DNA from: Clavulina sp. PMI_390
Taxonomy: Eukaryota > Basidiomycota > Agaricomycetes > Cantharellales > Hydnaceae
Reading direction: 5' to 3'
NCBI GenBank assembly: GCA_015039315.1
Contig: WIDE01000002.1
Coordinates: forward strand, 248,001-312,000
DNA: 64,000 bases
The notes under the pieces were generated by a model. That model was not told the origin of the DNA and did no database searches. It saw only the letters and a program-made list of their open reading frames with translations. Below, piece after piece: positions 11,604 to 24,211 of the stretch; within the stretch, counting starts at the first letter, position 1, and each line of letters begins with the position of its first letter. The position numbers and the translations under genes are program-made.

Positions 11604-14600
11604 GACAAAGGGCTGACTGTCTGCTGCTGCTGGTAAGATCCGAGACGGATCAAGGCGGAAGTGGTGTGGACGAACCTTTAAAAAAGAGGATCGAGAGGAG
11701 TGGAGGATGGGAGAGAGAGAGAAAGAGAGCTTAAGGGCACACGGATGCAGCATGGCAAACGGTACCACACAGTAGTTGCTCAATCAAAGCGGCGAAGTTC
11801 ACATAGACCCAAGCGCAAACAACACAATCTGACATGGGCGAGAAAAGTGCCTGGGAAGTCTGTCCGGTAGTCCAGCGACAAGATAGTGGGGGCAGGACCA
11901 TAATGTGGTTAGGACGATGATTGGAGCATGTTTGAGTTGGCTCTCAACCACAACTACTTTGGTGGGGCTTCCCCGAACGATCGACGAACGATGACAAATG
12001 TTCTAGAAGGACAGATTGGCCACCATAACCACCAAGACAACGAAGAGTCCACGGTCCCATAATGATGCGGGAAAGTATTGGGGCAGAAACCCTTTCGAAC
12101 TCGATAATTCGGGCAAACGACTCGGGGACTAAGCAAGAAGGCAAAATAAATTTCTCCAGCATTGCCAGGATACCGAAGCACAGCTTACCTCGACAGGACA
12201 ATTCCATGGCCACTGGGAAGCTGGCCGAAAGGAACCTTCTGCCGATGGGATCTTGATCAGGGGCTCACGCCCCCAAGCGCTCAACGGGATCGACAGACCA
12301 TTCAGTGACCATCCAGCATCGTCCTTGGCGTCGTAACCTAGCTCCCCACTAGGAACCGTCGCGTCCAGGATACGAGTAGCTCGCGGCAGTCTCTACTTGA
12401 ACCTGAAACAGGACAGGACGTGCGTCTAGCCAGCTCGCACTCTTGTCCTGGCATTCTGGTTCTCTCTGTCGCGCATCTCCGCTGGAAAGGTGGACAGACT
12501 CCGCATCATCCAAGAGCTCGTACTTCTCGGTCCGTCGTATTAAGAGGCTACATCGTTCGGTTGCGTCGAAGCAGAGGATTCCTTGTCTCGAATCCCTGCG
12601 TCGAATCAATGAGGACGATGCTTCAGCAACCACAGTTCCGCCACGTGGAATGTACCCACCACCTATGCAACTATAAATTAGACTCAAATCCAAAAGCGTT
12701 GATGATTGCCCGGTCTTTCGTAGCGGGTGGTGTCGCACACTCGGGACCTTTGGGTGTATCACAGTGCGCAGTAACTCGCCAGGCCTGAAGCGCTCCCACA
12801 GCTCGATATTTCCATACTGGGGCCATTGGATTGCTGAAAGTGTAGTGATAAGCCCGAGATCGTGCGGGTGGTTTGAAGACGTCCTTCGCGTCGAGCACGC
12901 AACGTACTCACAGTGAGTGAACTGGAGTCACTACGGAGCCGTGAATATCCCTTCCACCCATCATCGCGCAGCACAATACTGTCCATATAGACCCAGGACG
13001 CGAGAGACAAAAAGCTCCTAGCAGCCTACAAACGCTTGAATCATGACGAAGTAGCTCCCTGGCTTTCACCGACATAGTCCCAGCTGTTCACCAGCACATC
13101 CTAGATTCCATACTCGTCAACTCTTTGCATCTTCAAACGCAAGATCGATGGAATTAGCTGCTGGCTGACGAAGATGGTGGGCAGATGATGGGATGTATCT
13201 CCAGCGAATTCAGCAAGCGCGTCGGCCACGGCGACAACTCGCGCTGGCCGCTTTGTGACCAATCGCCTTACAGGACCCGAACATTGGCAGCAGCTAGGGC
13301 ATATGTTGACCTCTTGGATAGAGACGCATGTTGTGATGGTATGCGAAGTGGTGCGTTTGGCGTGGAAGTGCCTGTCACCTTTTTGACCGCGTTTGCGGAT
13401 CCTTCCATAACAGGCGCATCTCTCTAGATCCATAAGGCATCGGAACACCCCTGTCCAGGCAATCTCTCAACGATTTTGGGCAAAGGAATGCGCTCCAGGA
13501 ACCGAAGCTTCCATCGAAAGGTTTCCTCTGTGCACCTAGAAAAGTGAGTGTGTACTTTTCGTCGCATTGTTTCAGCTGTCAGCCATGACGTCTCTCCAAG
13601 CTCACCTTCTTAACCAGGAATCTCCGATAGACTCGTTTTCGACCCCCCGTGTGACTTTTGGCTATTATTGCTCTGTCCCTGTCTCTGTGTTTTGTCGTCT
13701 GTGCTATCTCCAATCTCCACCGGGTCTTCTCGCCGTTGCTGCTCCGCAGAAATCCGACAGATATTCGAATCTCACCCTTCGTCTTCCAATGTGGATATTC
13801 CTCTTATCCGAAAACTGAGCAACCGCCACGACCGTCTCATCTCAACGGTCAGAACATTAATCGACTCTCGACTCCCCAATTTCTTGACAGTGTTGGCATA
13901 ACTGGCGACCGCTTACAACCCCGACCTTCGAGGACGCTCCGCGCATGACCAGCGCATCCGACTTCACCGTAGAACCTCGGAGATGTACGAAGGGTGCAGT
14001 TATATATCCGTGCGGCTAATAACGTCAAATTCTTGGAACAACGCCTCCAGCACCATGACCTTCGTCTTGGCCACACGCCGTTCCATCTGACATATTCATC
14101 TTGGTTCAGGGGTCGTATCAGTCCAACCGTTTCAATCCAAGAATTTATCGGCCAAAGACCGTTGTTGCCAGGAACGCTCATGGGCGCCTGTGCTCGCATC
14201 GACCCCTGGTTGTGTGACGGGCCTTGCACGCGATGTTTCACCGATCGTGGGATGTCTCGAGCGTGCCCAGGGACGTCCCGCCTATCTGGGCTCCACACCA
14301 ATGGATCTCCTTCAACTGCTGTATCTAATTATGGGTTGCCCCCCGATATTCACATAATACCTTCATCCTCGGTTCTCATAACCTTCCTCTATCAATCTTA
14401 GCATGCCACAGCGCCCTGTTTTGGCTTCTGTTCGAGAACGGTCGGTTGCGTATAATGGTACCGCTGCAATGTGTTGTTGAGCAAGCCCGAGTAGTGTGGT
14501 CAGTCTGTGGCAGATGAGGCTCAGTCGCTCCCATCAAAAATGGATAGAGCAGTATCATGTGGGAACGCGGTAGCATTAGCCTTGATCCTTCTTGGAGTGG

Positions 14601-15880
14601 ACTAGACCGTTTCTCCAATACAAGGGAATTATTTCGTTACGGTTTTCGAAGTCGGGCATCACTCATGCATAAATCCTGTGGGTAGCACCCAGGGTTATGG
14701 AAGGGGTGTGGAGTAACCTTGTGCAGGAGGCTGTGAACAATGTTCGCCAGTGCATGCTGCTCTCTCCCAACTTTTCGTAAGGCAAATCTGGTCCGATAGA
14801 ACAGCGTCTGTGGCGCTCCAGGGCTAGGGCTAATTAGCGCTTATGAGTGAACGACGAGGGTTTTTTTGGCTGATAAGCAAGGTATTCATTTCAGACCGCT
14901 GTTTGCTGGCCCTTTGGTTTCCTACACGAACCACCGATTAGTGCATTAACTCCAAAACCAACTTCCCACCTGGTCTGACTCCTTCTCGAGCTTCATTACC
15001 GTATTTTCATTATTACAAGCCACTCATTTCCCTGCATTGCTTCTGACAGGGCCTTATTCCCCTGACTGCTACTGGCATACTCTACACTCGTTCTGCTGGT
15101 GTCGCATATTATGGTGCCTGCTCTCTAGCGTGTGCACTGAGTGCTAAAGCAGTGAAAGTGATGCTTCGTGTCCCTCGCCCGCTGACCGGCCACCCTGGAT
15201 ATCGGAAGACCAGTTATGGGTGCGTCGCCAGTTGAGCCGCAGACAAATTTATGAGCTCTGACCCCTCTCTGTGTCATTTCTATATCTATACACTCGTGTT
15301 TTGCGTACAATCAACCCGTTTGCTGCTCCCTTGGATGTGGGTTCTCGTTGCCGTTTCGATCAACGATGAACGTTTTGTGTGGATGGACGGTGCATCGAAA
15401 TTGCGACACCCTGCTCCGTCACGCTCTGGCAAACCCACGATCCCTGCGGACCCACAAAACGTTTCTGCTTGGCAACCGGGCCCTTTGCGCGATGGATCTG
15501 TGATCATCTCACTCAAAACCCTATTGCTAATGAAACGGACCACGTTTCTTTATCATCGGGACGTCCCGCCACTCTCCTCTTCGCCCAATTCGCCGGCGAT
15601 GGCTTCTTTTCATCCATCTGCGACGTATGGATGCGCTGGTGGGCCCGTCAATGACGGGGTGTGCTGAGATGGGTTTTGGCGTCTTTGTGGAATGTGGTGG
15701 CGGTGAAATGAATTGTGGCGCAACGCAATTAACTCGGTGGATTCTCCCTGCGGGACTCGTGCCCAACTTGACGTCGACGTTGCGCGGGTTCAACGATCAT
15801 CGCCCATACGACCCGCTGATCGACCCGCTTCGTTTGAATGCAAACGCCCTTCTCCTTCTTGACATCGGATTCGCCTGTTG
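11604..15880. other. 4.3 kb without a convincing gene
   Basis: Only short, mutually overlapping frames occur here on both strands, none with a recognisable fold or a clean exon chain. One plus-strand frame (13994-14401) contains a cysteine cluster reminiscent of half a Zn2Cys6 domain. The region may contain decayed genes, a long upstream region or non-coding transcripts; the sequence alone does not decide. Confidence 0.5.
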
Positions 15881-16261
15881 ATGATGGACATGTGGCTTAA
15901 CGCGGAATGCGCGAAATGCAGGATGCCCTCAACACATGGTTCTGCAGTGTCATTCATGGCGACGTACATTGTCCTCGCAGCATCCCAACTCCCGTTGCCC
16001 CGTAGCCTAGATTGGCTGACGAGTACCGAGGAATGGTGGCTCCGATGCCTGGGCCCACTGATTGCTCTTGTATGGGCATTCACGGTAACGGGGTCACGGC
16101 TATGGCTCGGCCATCACGATTTCCTCCAGGTACTGGCGGGAATTGGGTTTGGCACGTGTTTCGGGGTCGGTAGTTTTATGCTGTGGACAGTTGGTGGGTT
16201 GCAGACATATGGCCCTGGATTGGAGAATGAGGTGGAGAGATGGTTGTTGTGGGTTCGGTAG
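15881..16261 (+). CDS. PAP2/dolichyldiphosphatase-like phosphatase, C-terminal part
   Basis: The frame contains two of the three PAP2 phosphatase motifs: MPSTHG (the PSxH motif) and SRLWLGHHDFLQV (the SRx5H motif, with the catalytic histidine). Hydrophobic segments lie between and after them. The spacing and the MPSTHG form resemble dolichyldiphosphatase (Cax4/DOLPP1), which recycles dolichyl diphosphate at the ER after N-glycosylation. The first motif (KxxxxxxRP) and preceding helices are not visible upstream in any frame. An acceptor-like AG just before GATGCCCTC (about 15920) suggests the true coding sequence is spliced there, making GMPSTHG, with 5' exons I could not find. It could therefore be a spliced gene with weakly conserved exons or a truncated relic. 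The coordinates give the open frame from its first ATG, not a confident gene start. Confidence 0.5.
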   Translation: MMDMWLNAECAKCRMPSTHGSAVSFMATYIVLAASQLPLPRSLDWLTSTEEWWLRCLGPLIALVWAFTVTGSRLWLGHHDFLQVLAGIGFGTCFGVGSFMLWTVGGLQTYGPGLENEVERWLLWVR

Positions 16262-16521
16262 TCGCTTGGGTGGGCGCGGAGGCGTGGTTGTATAGTGATT
16301 TTATTATGGGAGTGATTCTATGCATCGCCGTGAAATGTCATTTACACATTCCGTGATTGTTTTGAACGGAGCACTGAGTAATTCAGTTTCTGGATTTCAA
16401 TTCAAAACGTTGATCGCCAAACACACACCTTTGAGGATCTGAATTGGACAAGTGAGTGGGTGAGTGATTGTATGTTCGGTTCCAGGCAGGGCTTCCTCCT
16501 CCTGCCTCCACTCTCTCATCA

Positions 16522-19500
16522 ATGTCGTCGGCCACCATGTCCAAACCTTCTTGGTTTAAACGGAATGGTGGCAAAGACTCTCCTCCCATTGCACTTGTAC
16601 AGGAGAACCAGACTCAGTATCAGCAACCCTCGCAGCACAGACTCTTCAAAGCCTTGAGGCTGGGCTCCTCGGGCTCCATCACCTCGAAAACGTCAACCAC
16701 CCCTCGCCCACTCGATATATCCTCTCCTTCTTCGCAACCCTCGTCTCCTTTTAACTCTCAGTCATCTTCACCACATCCTTCAACCTCTGAACGTGCTCCT
16801 ACCTCCTCCCCACTCTCTGCAGTCACACCACCTGCCAGCCTGCGCTCACCCACTGCTGGCACCTCTCAAAGCACAAAATCTCTTCGGAGAAGTGCACTTC
16901 CACCTAGAAGTATTCCACTTGAGGATGAGGCTGGCTTGACCACCTCTGACCCCTTCGCCAATCTCTCCTCCCCCACGACAAGTGCTTTGCGACCTGATCC
17001 GACTCTATCCAGCACGCTACCCGGCTCGACCTCTTCGTCCCCTTATTTTCGGGAACGAACCTCGTCAAAAGTATTCATTACACGAGAGGATTCTACGACC
17101 CGTCTCGATTCGACAAGAAAGCGTGGTGCCTCCGTCTCCCAAGATGCCAGGTACGCCGAAAGGAAGCCTATTCATGGCGATTGATTGATTAAAGGTCAAG
17201 ACTGATATTCTATGAAAAAATTTAGACCTTCCACTGCCCCACAATTATCGCAATCAGCGAGTTTCCTGAACGTGGTTGCGGATTCAGTTACGAGGCCGTT
17301 GCCTGCCTCGGCCTCTGTTTCGTCTCCCCAGAGAAAAACCCCCTCACCGGACGCCAACAATCAAGACCAGATTGGAAGGTGCGTTCTTTGGATTTGCCAT
17401 TCATCACAATCTCCTTCCATGGCGATAGACGCTCTTTTGTTGCTCACTCTGACTAATTGCACCTCCTTTCCGAAATTTCTGTTCATCGGTCTCTGTTTGC
17501 CTTGCATTTCCTTCGGCTTCGGTCCTTCCTTGCGCCCTTCGTCCCTCACTTGTTCCCTGTGGCTCGGGGTTGAATGTGGCAACGATTTTGGCGGATGATA
17601 GGCGGGGAAATGCGGCTGGCCTCTCTCAGAACGGATCGATTTCGCTCACCCCCGTCTTTTCCACGTCAGAGAATGGTGGCGATAACGATAATAGAGCCCG
17701 TGAACTGTCGACGTCGCTGCTACGCACAGAACGGCCCTTCTCAGCTGCTTCCACATATACCAGGCCTTCCTTTGACATCACCACCTCGTTCCCTACTCCT
17801 CCCACGTCCAACACCCTGGCAGCCCATAGCCACGCGCGCCCCCAAATAAATATTACGATCGACTCCACCCCGGTTGCTCCAACAGCTCTTCAGGGTCAGG
17901 GCGATGATCCCACCAGCGACGCCGATGAACTATCAGTACCTCGCCGACGTATTTCGGAGGTCCTCTCTGTCGGTAGCCCCACTGCCATCCTGGAAGCCTT
18001 CCATGATTGGAGATTAGAGGATGTAGAAGGGGCATCCGAGAAAGATGAGGGTTCTGATCTCGAAGGGTTTGAGGTCGTCACAACCCACAAGCGACCAGCT
18101 GACTCATCTTCGGGCAACCTAGCATCGCTGCACCGTGCAAATGATGGGCAGTCTCATGTTGCTTTCCCGCGCCAGCATCTGGGCACGAGTAATCGTTCCC
18201 ATGGCCTGCAACGTCAGGAAAGCTCAGAAGGCGCGGCAGGAGCGACAAGGCAAGCTGATGGTCTCCGTTTGACGCTTGGAAACACGCGGCAATCTCTCGC
18301 AGACTCGTTTGTGTCACCACTCTCAGAGTTAGGCGAATCAATCTCTCGTCCCTACGCCATCGAGGAAGATGAAGAACCACCACAGCCTGCCACTAGATGG
18401 GGAGGGAAACTGGTGAACCTTCAGTTTGCCCGGGTGAGGCTTGACAGTGGAAGCGACAACGGGGCTAGCAATGTATCTCCTCCTACAAACCCTGCCCTTT
18501 CTCGTACACGCTCTGAAGCTGATGGTACGTCGTAAAATCTGGGTTGTTTACTCTCTAGACGGTTGAAACTGACGATGTTTGATCATTCACAGCTATACCT
18601 TTTGCCGCGAGATTGAAAGGCCAACAACAACCTGGCCCTTCTCCCACTTCGTCCAGCTTCTCGCGCGATACATCCGCCTATAGCGCATCCTCCGCTACTG
18701 GTGATCACGCTGTCGGGCCGGCAGCCTCAGGCTCATCGACGGTCTCCCCCCGTACGGATTCTACCTCATCACCGCGTTCTAGCACTCCAGGGCCAGGGAA
18801 GCCTCTCATTAGCCTTCCACACTGGCTTAGCCGTCGCAACGACCATGGAAATGCGAATGACGAAGGCGCAGGCAATACGGAAAAAGTGAAGAAGAGGAAG
18901 CACCGAAAAGCTGGTTCAATTTCTGCCTCAGTGTCCTCTCCAATTGATGAGCCTCGGATTCAAGCCGTGAAATCTACCTTCTCCTCGTCCGTCACCAGCC
19001 CTCCCACCAACATAGTCGCTAATGATGGCGCTGCAAACTCCTCCCATAATTCAACAAGCTCAATTGTTGCTGGAGGATCTTTCAATTCTCCATCAGCCCA
19101 CGTTCTTCGATCCCCCTTATCTTCTTCCTCTCTTGCCCCCAGTCCCAAGGAAACTCCATCCACGAGCCCTACCCCCTCTGAGGGCACTCAAACAAGACCC
19201 TCATCGTTGACACAAAGGGTCAACCAAAACATCTCATTGTTGGATCTACATGAGCGGCGACAGAAGGAACAAACTGGTCAGAACCCGAACCATCAGAAAC
19301 CCAGTGCCTTGGAGACGAGGCCCGCCGTTCCTAGCAGTCATCAACGTTCTTTACCGCCGCCTCCGACGAGATCTGGAACACGCCTGGCTCCAACGAATGC
19401 GGCTTCTGCTGCCATGTCAACAACATCAAGTGTACATACCACCACGACAATCCTTGCGCCAACAGCTCCAAGCCGGGAGAACTCTTTCGGGTCATCTCAG

Positions 19501-21141
19501 CGATCCCGCGTCCCAATGCGATCAGATTCTAGGGAGCATTTGTCAACTTTCTCCACTGCGTCCTCCTCACCTGCCTCCTCTGTTCATCCCTCTCCTCATA
19601 ATGACAATCATTCCTTACCATTCACTTCCACTCATTCCAGTCCATCCTCATCGGCAATACCAACAGGCACTTCTGTATCTTTCCCCACAGCTGGTAACCG
19701 CACCCCCCTTTATGCCTCTACATCCACCCCATCGTTGAGCCTGAGCGCAAACATGACTCCAACCCCTTCGCAACCCCGCTCGCTGCAGCAATTACAGCAC
19801 CTTCGAGTAGGGAACAACGCGCTCAGGCTTTCGCATGCCTCATCGTCGACTGACATGACCGGCACGGGGAGCCTTGGGCGAACGAGCCGTTCCAACAGCC
19901 AAAGCACAAGCCTCAGCGTCACTGCCACCTTGAGCCCTATCTCTCCTGCTGCATCAGTAATCATCGCCTCGGGAGGTTCTCTCGATGAGGGAGGAGGCAT
20001 CACTGCTGGACCAAAAGAGAATATCGGGATCGCTTACCCTAGTTCAGCAGCCATGAATGCGATGGGCTTCGGGACGGCGGCCCTAAAAGCGCACGGGTCC
20101 AAGAAGACGTCCAACCCTCACGAACTCACCCACTCCCCATCGCTGGGAGAACTGGTGCCATCTCGCAGCACTGAACCCTTGGTGCATCAATCCATTCGAT
20201 TTGACACCTCTGCACAGGCCCCTCCTCGTCGAGGCAGTGATGGCGCAGTAACGGTGCTAGGAGCCTCTTCTCAAAGCCATACGGTCGTCAATCGTAGTCG
20301 TAGTCTCACAACCAGCGGCCCTGCGCCATCTCACACCGTTCAGGCGATGGCTGATACAAACACGCCCGACCTAAAACAGCAGGGACGGGCGAGGTCCAGC
20401 ACGCTGCTTTCTTTCCTTCCTTCCTTCGAGCAGCTACCATCTGCAGATGACGAGCCCCGGATCCCAAGTCAGCCGTCCAGCGCGACCTCTTCCGAGCATA
20501 TCAACCCCAGCCGTTCTAAGAGAAATCTGGAAGTTCCTGTCCCCACTCAACGACAACCTACTCTGGTTACAAGGAGTCTCCCGCCCCCTCCTCGCTCTCG
20601 AGGTTCGCGCCCATCGACAGCCACCTCGTCAACTGGTCAGGAGAGAGTTGCGGTATCCCGAAAACCATCGACTGCTTCCTCCCTCACCTATGCATCGAGT
20701 TCAGCCTCCACCCTCCTCCCGATGCCCCAACCTTCTCAAGCCTCGACCTCAAGGTCTCAACCCGCGACCTCGCTCGTACCTCCTCCACGCCAGCGCACCC
20801 GGAAGACATCCCAGCGCTCGGTTGTATCAACAGCGAGCGCCAGCAGCGGCAAGAAACTGACAACTGTGACGGAAGGGCCCAAATCGCAGAGCCACACTAT
20901 CCGCAAAGCTTCGTCCCGTGACGAGCTTACTCGTTCCACTGCTCCTCCACGCGACCGTGATAGACCGGCCACAGGTCCACCTCCTGTAGTGACCCGAACC
21001 AAGAGCGTGCAACGACGACCCTCGTTCCTAGACATTGACTCCGAATCAGATGCCCCAGAGGCGGATAATTTCCTCGACCTCTCTGATCGGAACTCGTTGG
21101 AAACATTCATGGATGATCAACGCACAATCAATGCTCAATAA
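16522..21141 (+). CDS. Very long Ser/Pro-rich protein of unknown function
   Basis: Four exons join in frame (16522-17150, 17226-17378, 17602-18524, 18593-21141) and encode 1417 residues. Almost the whole protein is low-complexity Ser/Thr/Pro/Arg sequence, with many SP and TP sites and basic Ser-Arg stretches that would suit kinase regulation. No domain was recognised. The most ordered-looking parts are the N-terminus (SKPSWFKRNGGKDSPP), an acidic segment near HDWRLEDVEGASEKDEG in exon 3, and the C-terminal tail SDAPEADNFLDLSDRNSLET. The start is the first of two close in-frame ATGs (16522 and 16537). The composition suggests a disordered scaffold or a regulator of signalling or cell polarity, but that is speculation. 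Splice sites are all GT-AG and phases match, so the gene model is stronger than any functional statement. Confidence 0.75.
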
Positions 21142-22984
21142 ACCCGCCCCACTCTCCTCCCTTCTCGACACCTGCTACATTTATCCCTCCTTCATATGAT
21201 TCGCCTTCCCCTATCTCTTTCGTACTTCACTCCCTTTGTTCGATTTCTCCAATGTCCAGACTTTCGTTTGTCGATCAACCCCCTGCTTTTCTTCGTTTTT
21301 GCGCTTTCTTCCCCTGTATCTTACATCCCCCTTACTACTGATTGTCGCTGCGATATCCTGTACTTTACTAATGATGCTCTCGCAGCTCTTTTTTCGGCTA
21401 ATACACGCTAGATTCTCTCCTTCCACAGTCGTTCACTAAGAGCTCTGCATCTAGATAGACAGACCTACGCAAATGATCAACTCAATGCTCTGCTTTGAGA
21501 TAACTGAGTAAAGGGAAAGGCCAAAACGACAACAATCAGGACGAGATCAGTGTTGAGGTCCTTCGCTGCTGCTCATATTTCGGAGCGTCAACCAAAAGTG
21601 AGAGAGCTCATCAGTCTATGATATGCAGTGGACGAAGAGGTCCCTGGAATCCCCTTCGTCTCCATCACAATAGGGACAACAAAAAGAATGCGTTTCATTG
21701 TCAATTACCTGAGATACCTGAGGTGCCCAGTCCCGGAGACCAGCACATGACTCTGGTTTGAAATATTCGGGTCTGGTCCTTGGAATGGGCGACGACGTTA
21801 GAAGAACGGGGAGGGTTTGTTCATACTTAACATCATTGGACATCGTTAGTATTCGAGCGGCATTGTCAGCTCTTCGGGGTTAAGGGAAGGTGAGGACACC
21901 CTCTTCCAGATCACTAGTCGTAAAAGGAACTGAGTATCAACCGCAGTTGAAGTGGCTAGGTCAACCTCCACTGGTAATTCACCATCCAAAGTTCCCCGAC
22001 CCCGAAGTGATCATTTGGAACAGAGCGAAACCGTTTGATCAAGAGTGGAAAAAGTCACGAGAACGAAAGCTGGAGGTTTGAAGTGTATCTCTTGTGGCTC
22101 TCATTAGAGATCCCCAGTCGAGCTCTCTTAACAGTGGGTGAGGTAGCTCGAGAGAGAGCATGAATGCGAGTCAAGGTGATATCTTCACACGGTATGATCC
22201 TGGCCCCCGCGTTTCCAATGGGGGAGCATCTCCGGGGAAGACGGTTCCGACTACAGTCTGATCGTGGATTAGCAAAGGCTGCCCTTGGGCTAGGCTGGCG
22301 ATCAAACAAAAAGCGTCGCGGTTTGAGCAAATCCCATACACAACTCATTTATGCCTTCGATTACCTTTGCTCATGACAGATACTGTTCGTGTATATCTGA
22401 TGCCCGAGAAGAGAGAGAGTTGAGTCAAGAGAAGTGGACGGCGGAGCAGCAATTCTTGAACAGCTGGCGATGCCCTGGCCATCACAGCGCAGCCGAGAAG
22501 TTCCTTCAGCCAATTTGGCTAAAACTGCAGCGAAATAGCATATTTGTCATGAAAATCCTGTTTCAGTGCTAAGGAAATCTGAAGAAACGGCTCGGAATAT
22601 GGTATGTTTGATGCGTCCATCTTGGGACGTCAATGGCCGTTCAAGTACAATCACCGAGAGATCAAATGGGAAGACAGCTACCAATAAAGGGAGGGAAAAA
22701 CATACTAGCCCCATTAGTTCATCACGACGCAGGGCGGGTTACTCGTATATTGTCAGGTTCTAGGCGTTGCTGCGCTTTTGATCGACACACTGGAAAGATT
22801 ACATGCAATAGCATACTCACAGCTGCTTTTGCGAAGCAAGGGGTCAAAGCACTAGTGGCCATAATCAAATACCGGAGCGAGATTATATCGCTGTCCCAAT
22901 TGAGATCCTGATGGTTACCGATTTGTCTTCGGCCTGCATATAGCACGACTATTGGGCTGAGATGTCCCCCAGAAGGAGATCGCT
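21142..22984. other. 1.8 kb intergenic region with only weak frames
   Basis: The first 280 bases are strongly pyrimidine-rich and look like the 3' untranslated region of the preceding gene. Further on, a minus-strand frame (21616-21843) of 75 residues contains CCPYCDGDEGDSRDLFVHC, and a plus-strand frame (21890-22081) of 63 residues is rich in Pro, Trp and Lys. Neither has recognisable neighbouring exons. Both could be chance frames or parts of an unrecognised gene. Confidence 0.45.
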
Positions 22985-23834
22985 TTACAAGCCATCAGGT
23001 TTTGCGCATTTGCGCCGTTCAATAACGCCAGTTTTGGGGCATCGCATCTCTAACCAGCTGATAGGCTGCATACTGGCACCTACAAGTGAAGGGAAATGGG
23101 CTGTTAGCCAGGCCAGTCACAATGGAGCTTCTTAAGAGAAAAAAATCTGATTGTCCGATGGTGGTACAATCTCTAGGTGAAGATGACATAAAATGTTGGG
23201 GAAAACACGTACCAGCTTCACTTGTCGCAAATATGACCCCAAGATCATTTCTTGCAGTAGTGATATAATAGCTTCTTGCGTCGCCGAGTGAAATCTGGAA
23301 GAATGGACAGCCTATGTTAGCTGGCTGTACGAAAAGTTCAAGCAAGAAGAAAACTGACCACCACACCACGAACCACATCGCCGCCTCGAAAGGATTCCGC
23401 GATCTTGACCTTATCCTTCTCTGTCGCCCGAACGTCTTGTACTCGAATAATCCCAGTAAATTCCTCTCCCGCAGGTAGAGCAAGTCCATCGACAACACTG
23501 ATAGCAACAGTAGCTTGTAGTGGGCTCAGCCGAGTCACAGTACCCAGAATCACACTATTCTCTTGCGGTGGATTCGATCGTGCGCGCCGGATGGAGAAGG
23601 TCTGCCAGAGCAGCAAAGTCATGGTCGAAAGCCATAAAAAATGAGAGCTCTTCCTTTAGGACGAAACAACTCTGATCGCACCCCACTTGCGTTCTCAAGA
23701 GATCCAACAAGGCTTGCACGGACAATCCCATCACGCTCGTACGTGCCTGCGCCGTATTTCGGAGAGGGGCCTTTTCCCGCAGGGGGTGGAAGAGGCTGCC
23801 CTGGGACGAGCACACCAGACTCAGAGGATTCCAT
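22985..23834 (-). CDS. CSL4: Exosome complex component Csl4
   Basis: Csl4 is one of the three S1/KH cap subunits of the RNA exosome, which degrades and processes RNA 3' to 5' in nucleus and cytoplasm. The start at 23834 gives MESSESGVLVPGQPLPPP, then YGAGTYERDGIVRASLVG, the N-terminal Csl4 domain. The S1 domain follows with VILGTVTRLSPLQATVAI and EEFTGIIRVQDVRATEKD. The S1 region ends SLGDARSYYITTARNDLGVI. The last exon encodes MQPISWLEMRCPKTGVIERR and a basic tail, the short C-terminal zinc-ribbon-like part; CP and KCAKP cysteines are present. Four exons with short introns fit these joins; the first donor is likely GTGCGA after ENASG. It is divergent from the PLC-like gene with 377 bases between the start codons, so the two may share a promoter region. 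Family identity is clear. Confidence 0.93.
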
Positions 23835-24211
23835 GAAGACTGCTTCTTTTGGTCTAAAATAGATCGTTCAACGGAAATAGACCAGGGCAAAAACAGCAAA
23901 AGAAGCGTTTGAAAGTTAGGAACGGTCCGCTGGAATTGTGGATTAGAGGCAGTGCTGGAGCGGTGTTGACGTACTCGTAACGGGCGGGTACATCACGTGC
24001 GCGCGTCTCAAAGGCCCGCAGCAGGCTCGGGTTTCTGACTGTCAACTTGTTGTGTCCGCCTGGTTCCAGTGTTGCGGAAATCTACTCTAATCCCGTCTTG
24101 CCAAAAACCCGACTACATTTCTTCTTCTCAGTGCTACTTGCTTGCGACCCACCCGTTGTTGCATCAAAGCCACAGCAACCCTTTCATCACACCTAACGCC
24201 GACTACCCAAA
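23835..24211. promoter_or_regulatory. Shared upstream region of CSL4 and the PLC-like gene
   Basis: This 377-base interval separates two divergent start codons and must hold both promoters and 5' untranslated regions. No clear TATA box was found. A CACGTGCGCGCG-like segment at about 23994-24004 contains an E-box-like CACGTG core. That is suggestive only. Confidence 0.35.

Noticed and set aside
14020..14045. Segment resembling an 18S rRNA motif (TCAAATTCTTGGA)
   Set aside because: The match is about a dozen bases long and the surrounding sequence does not follow rRNA.
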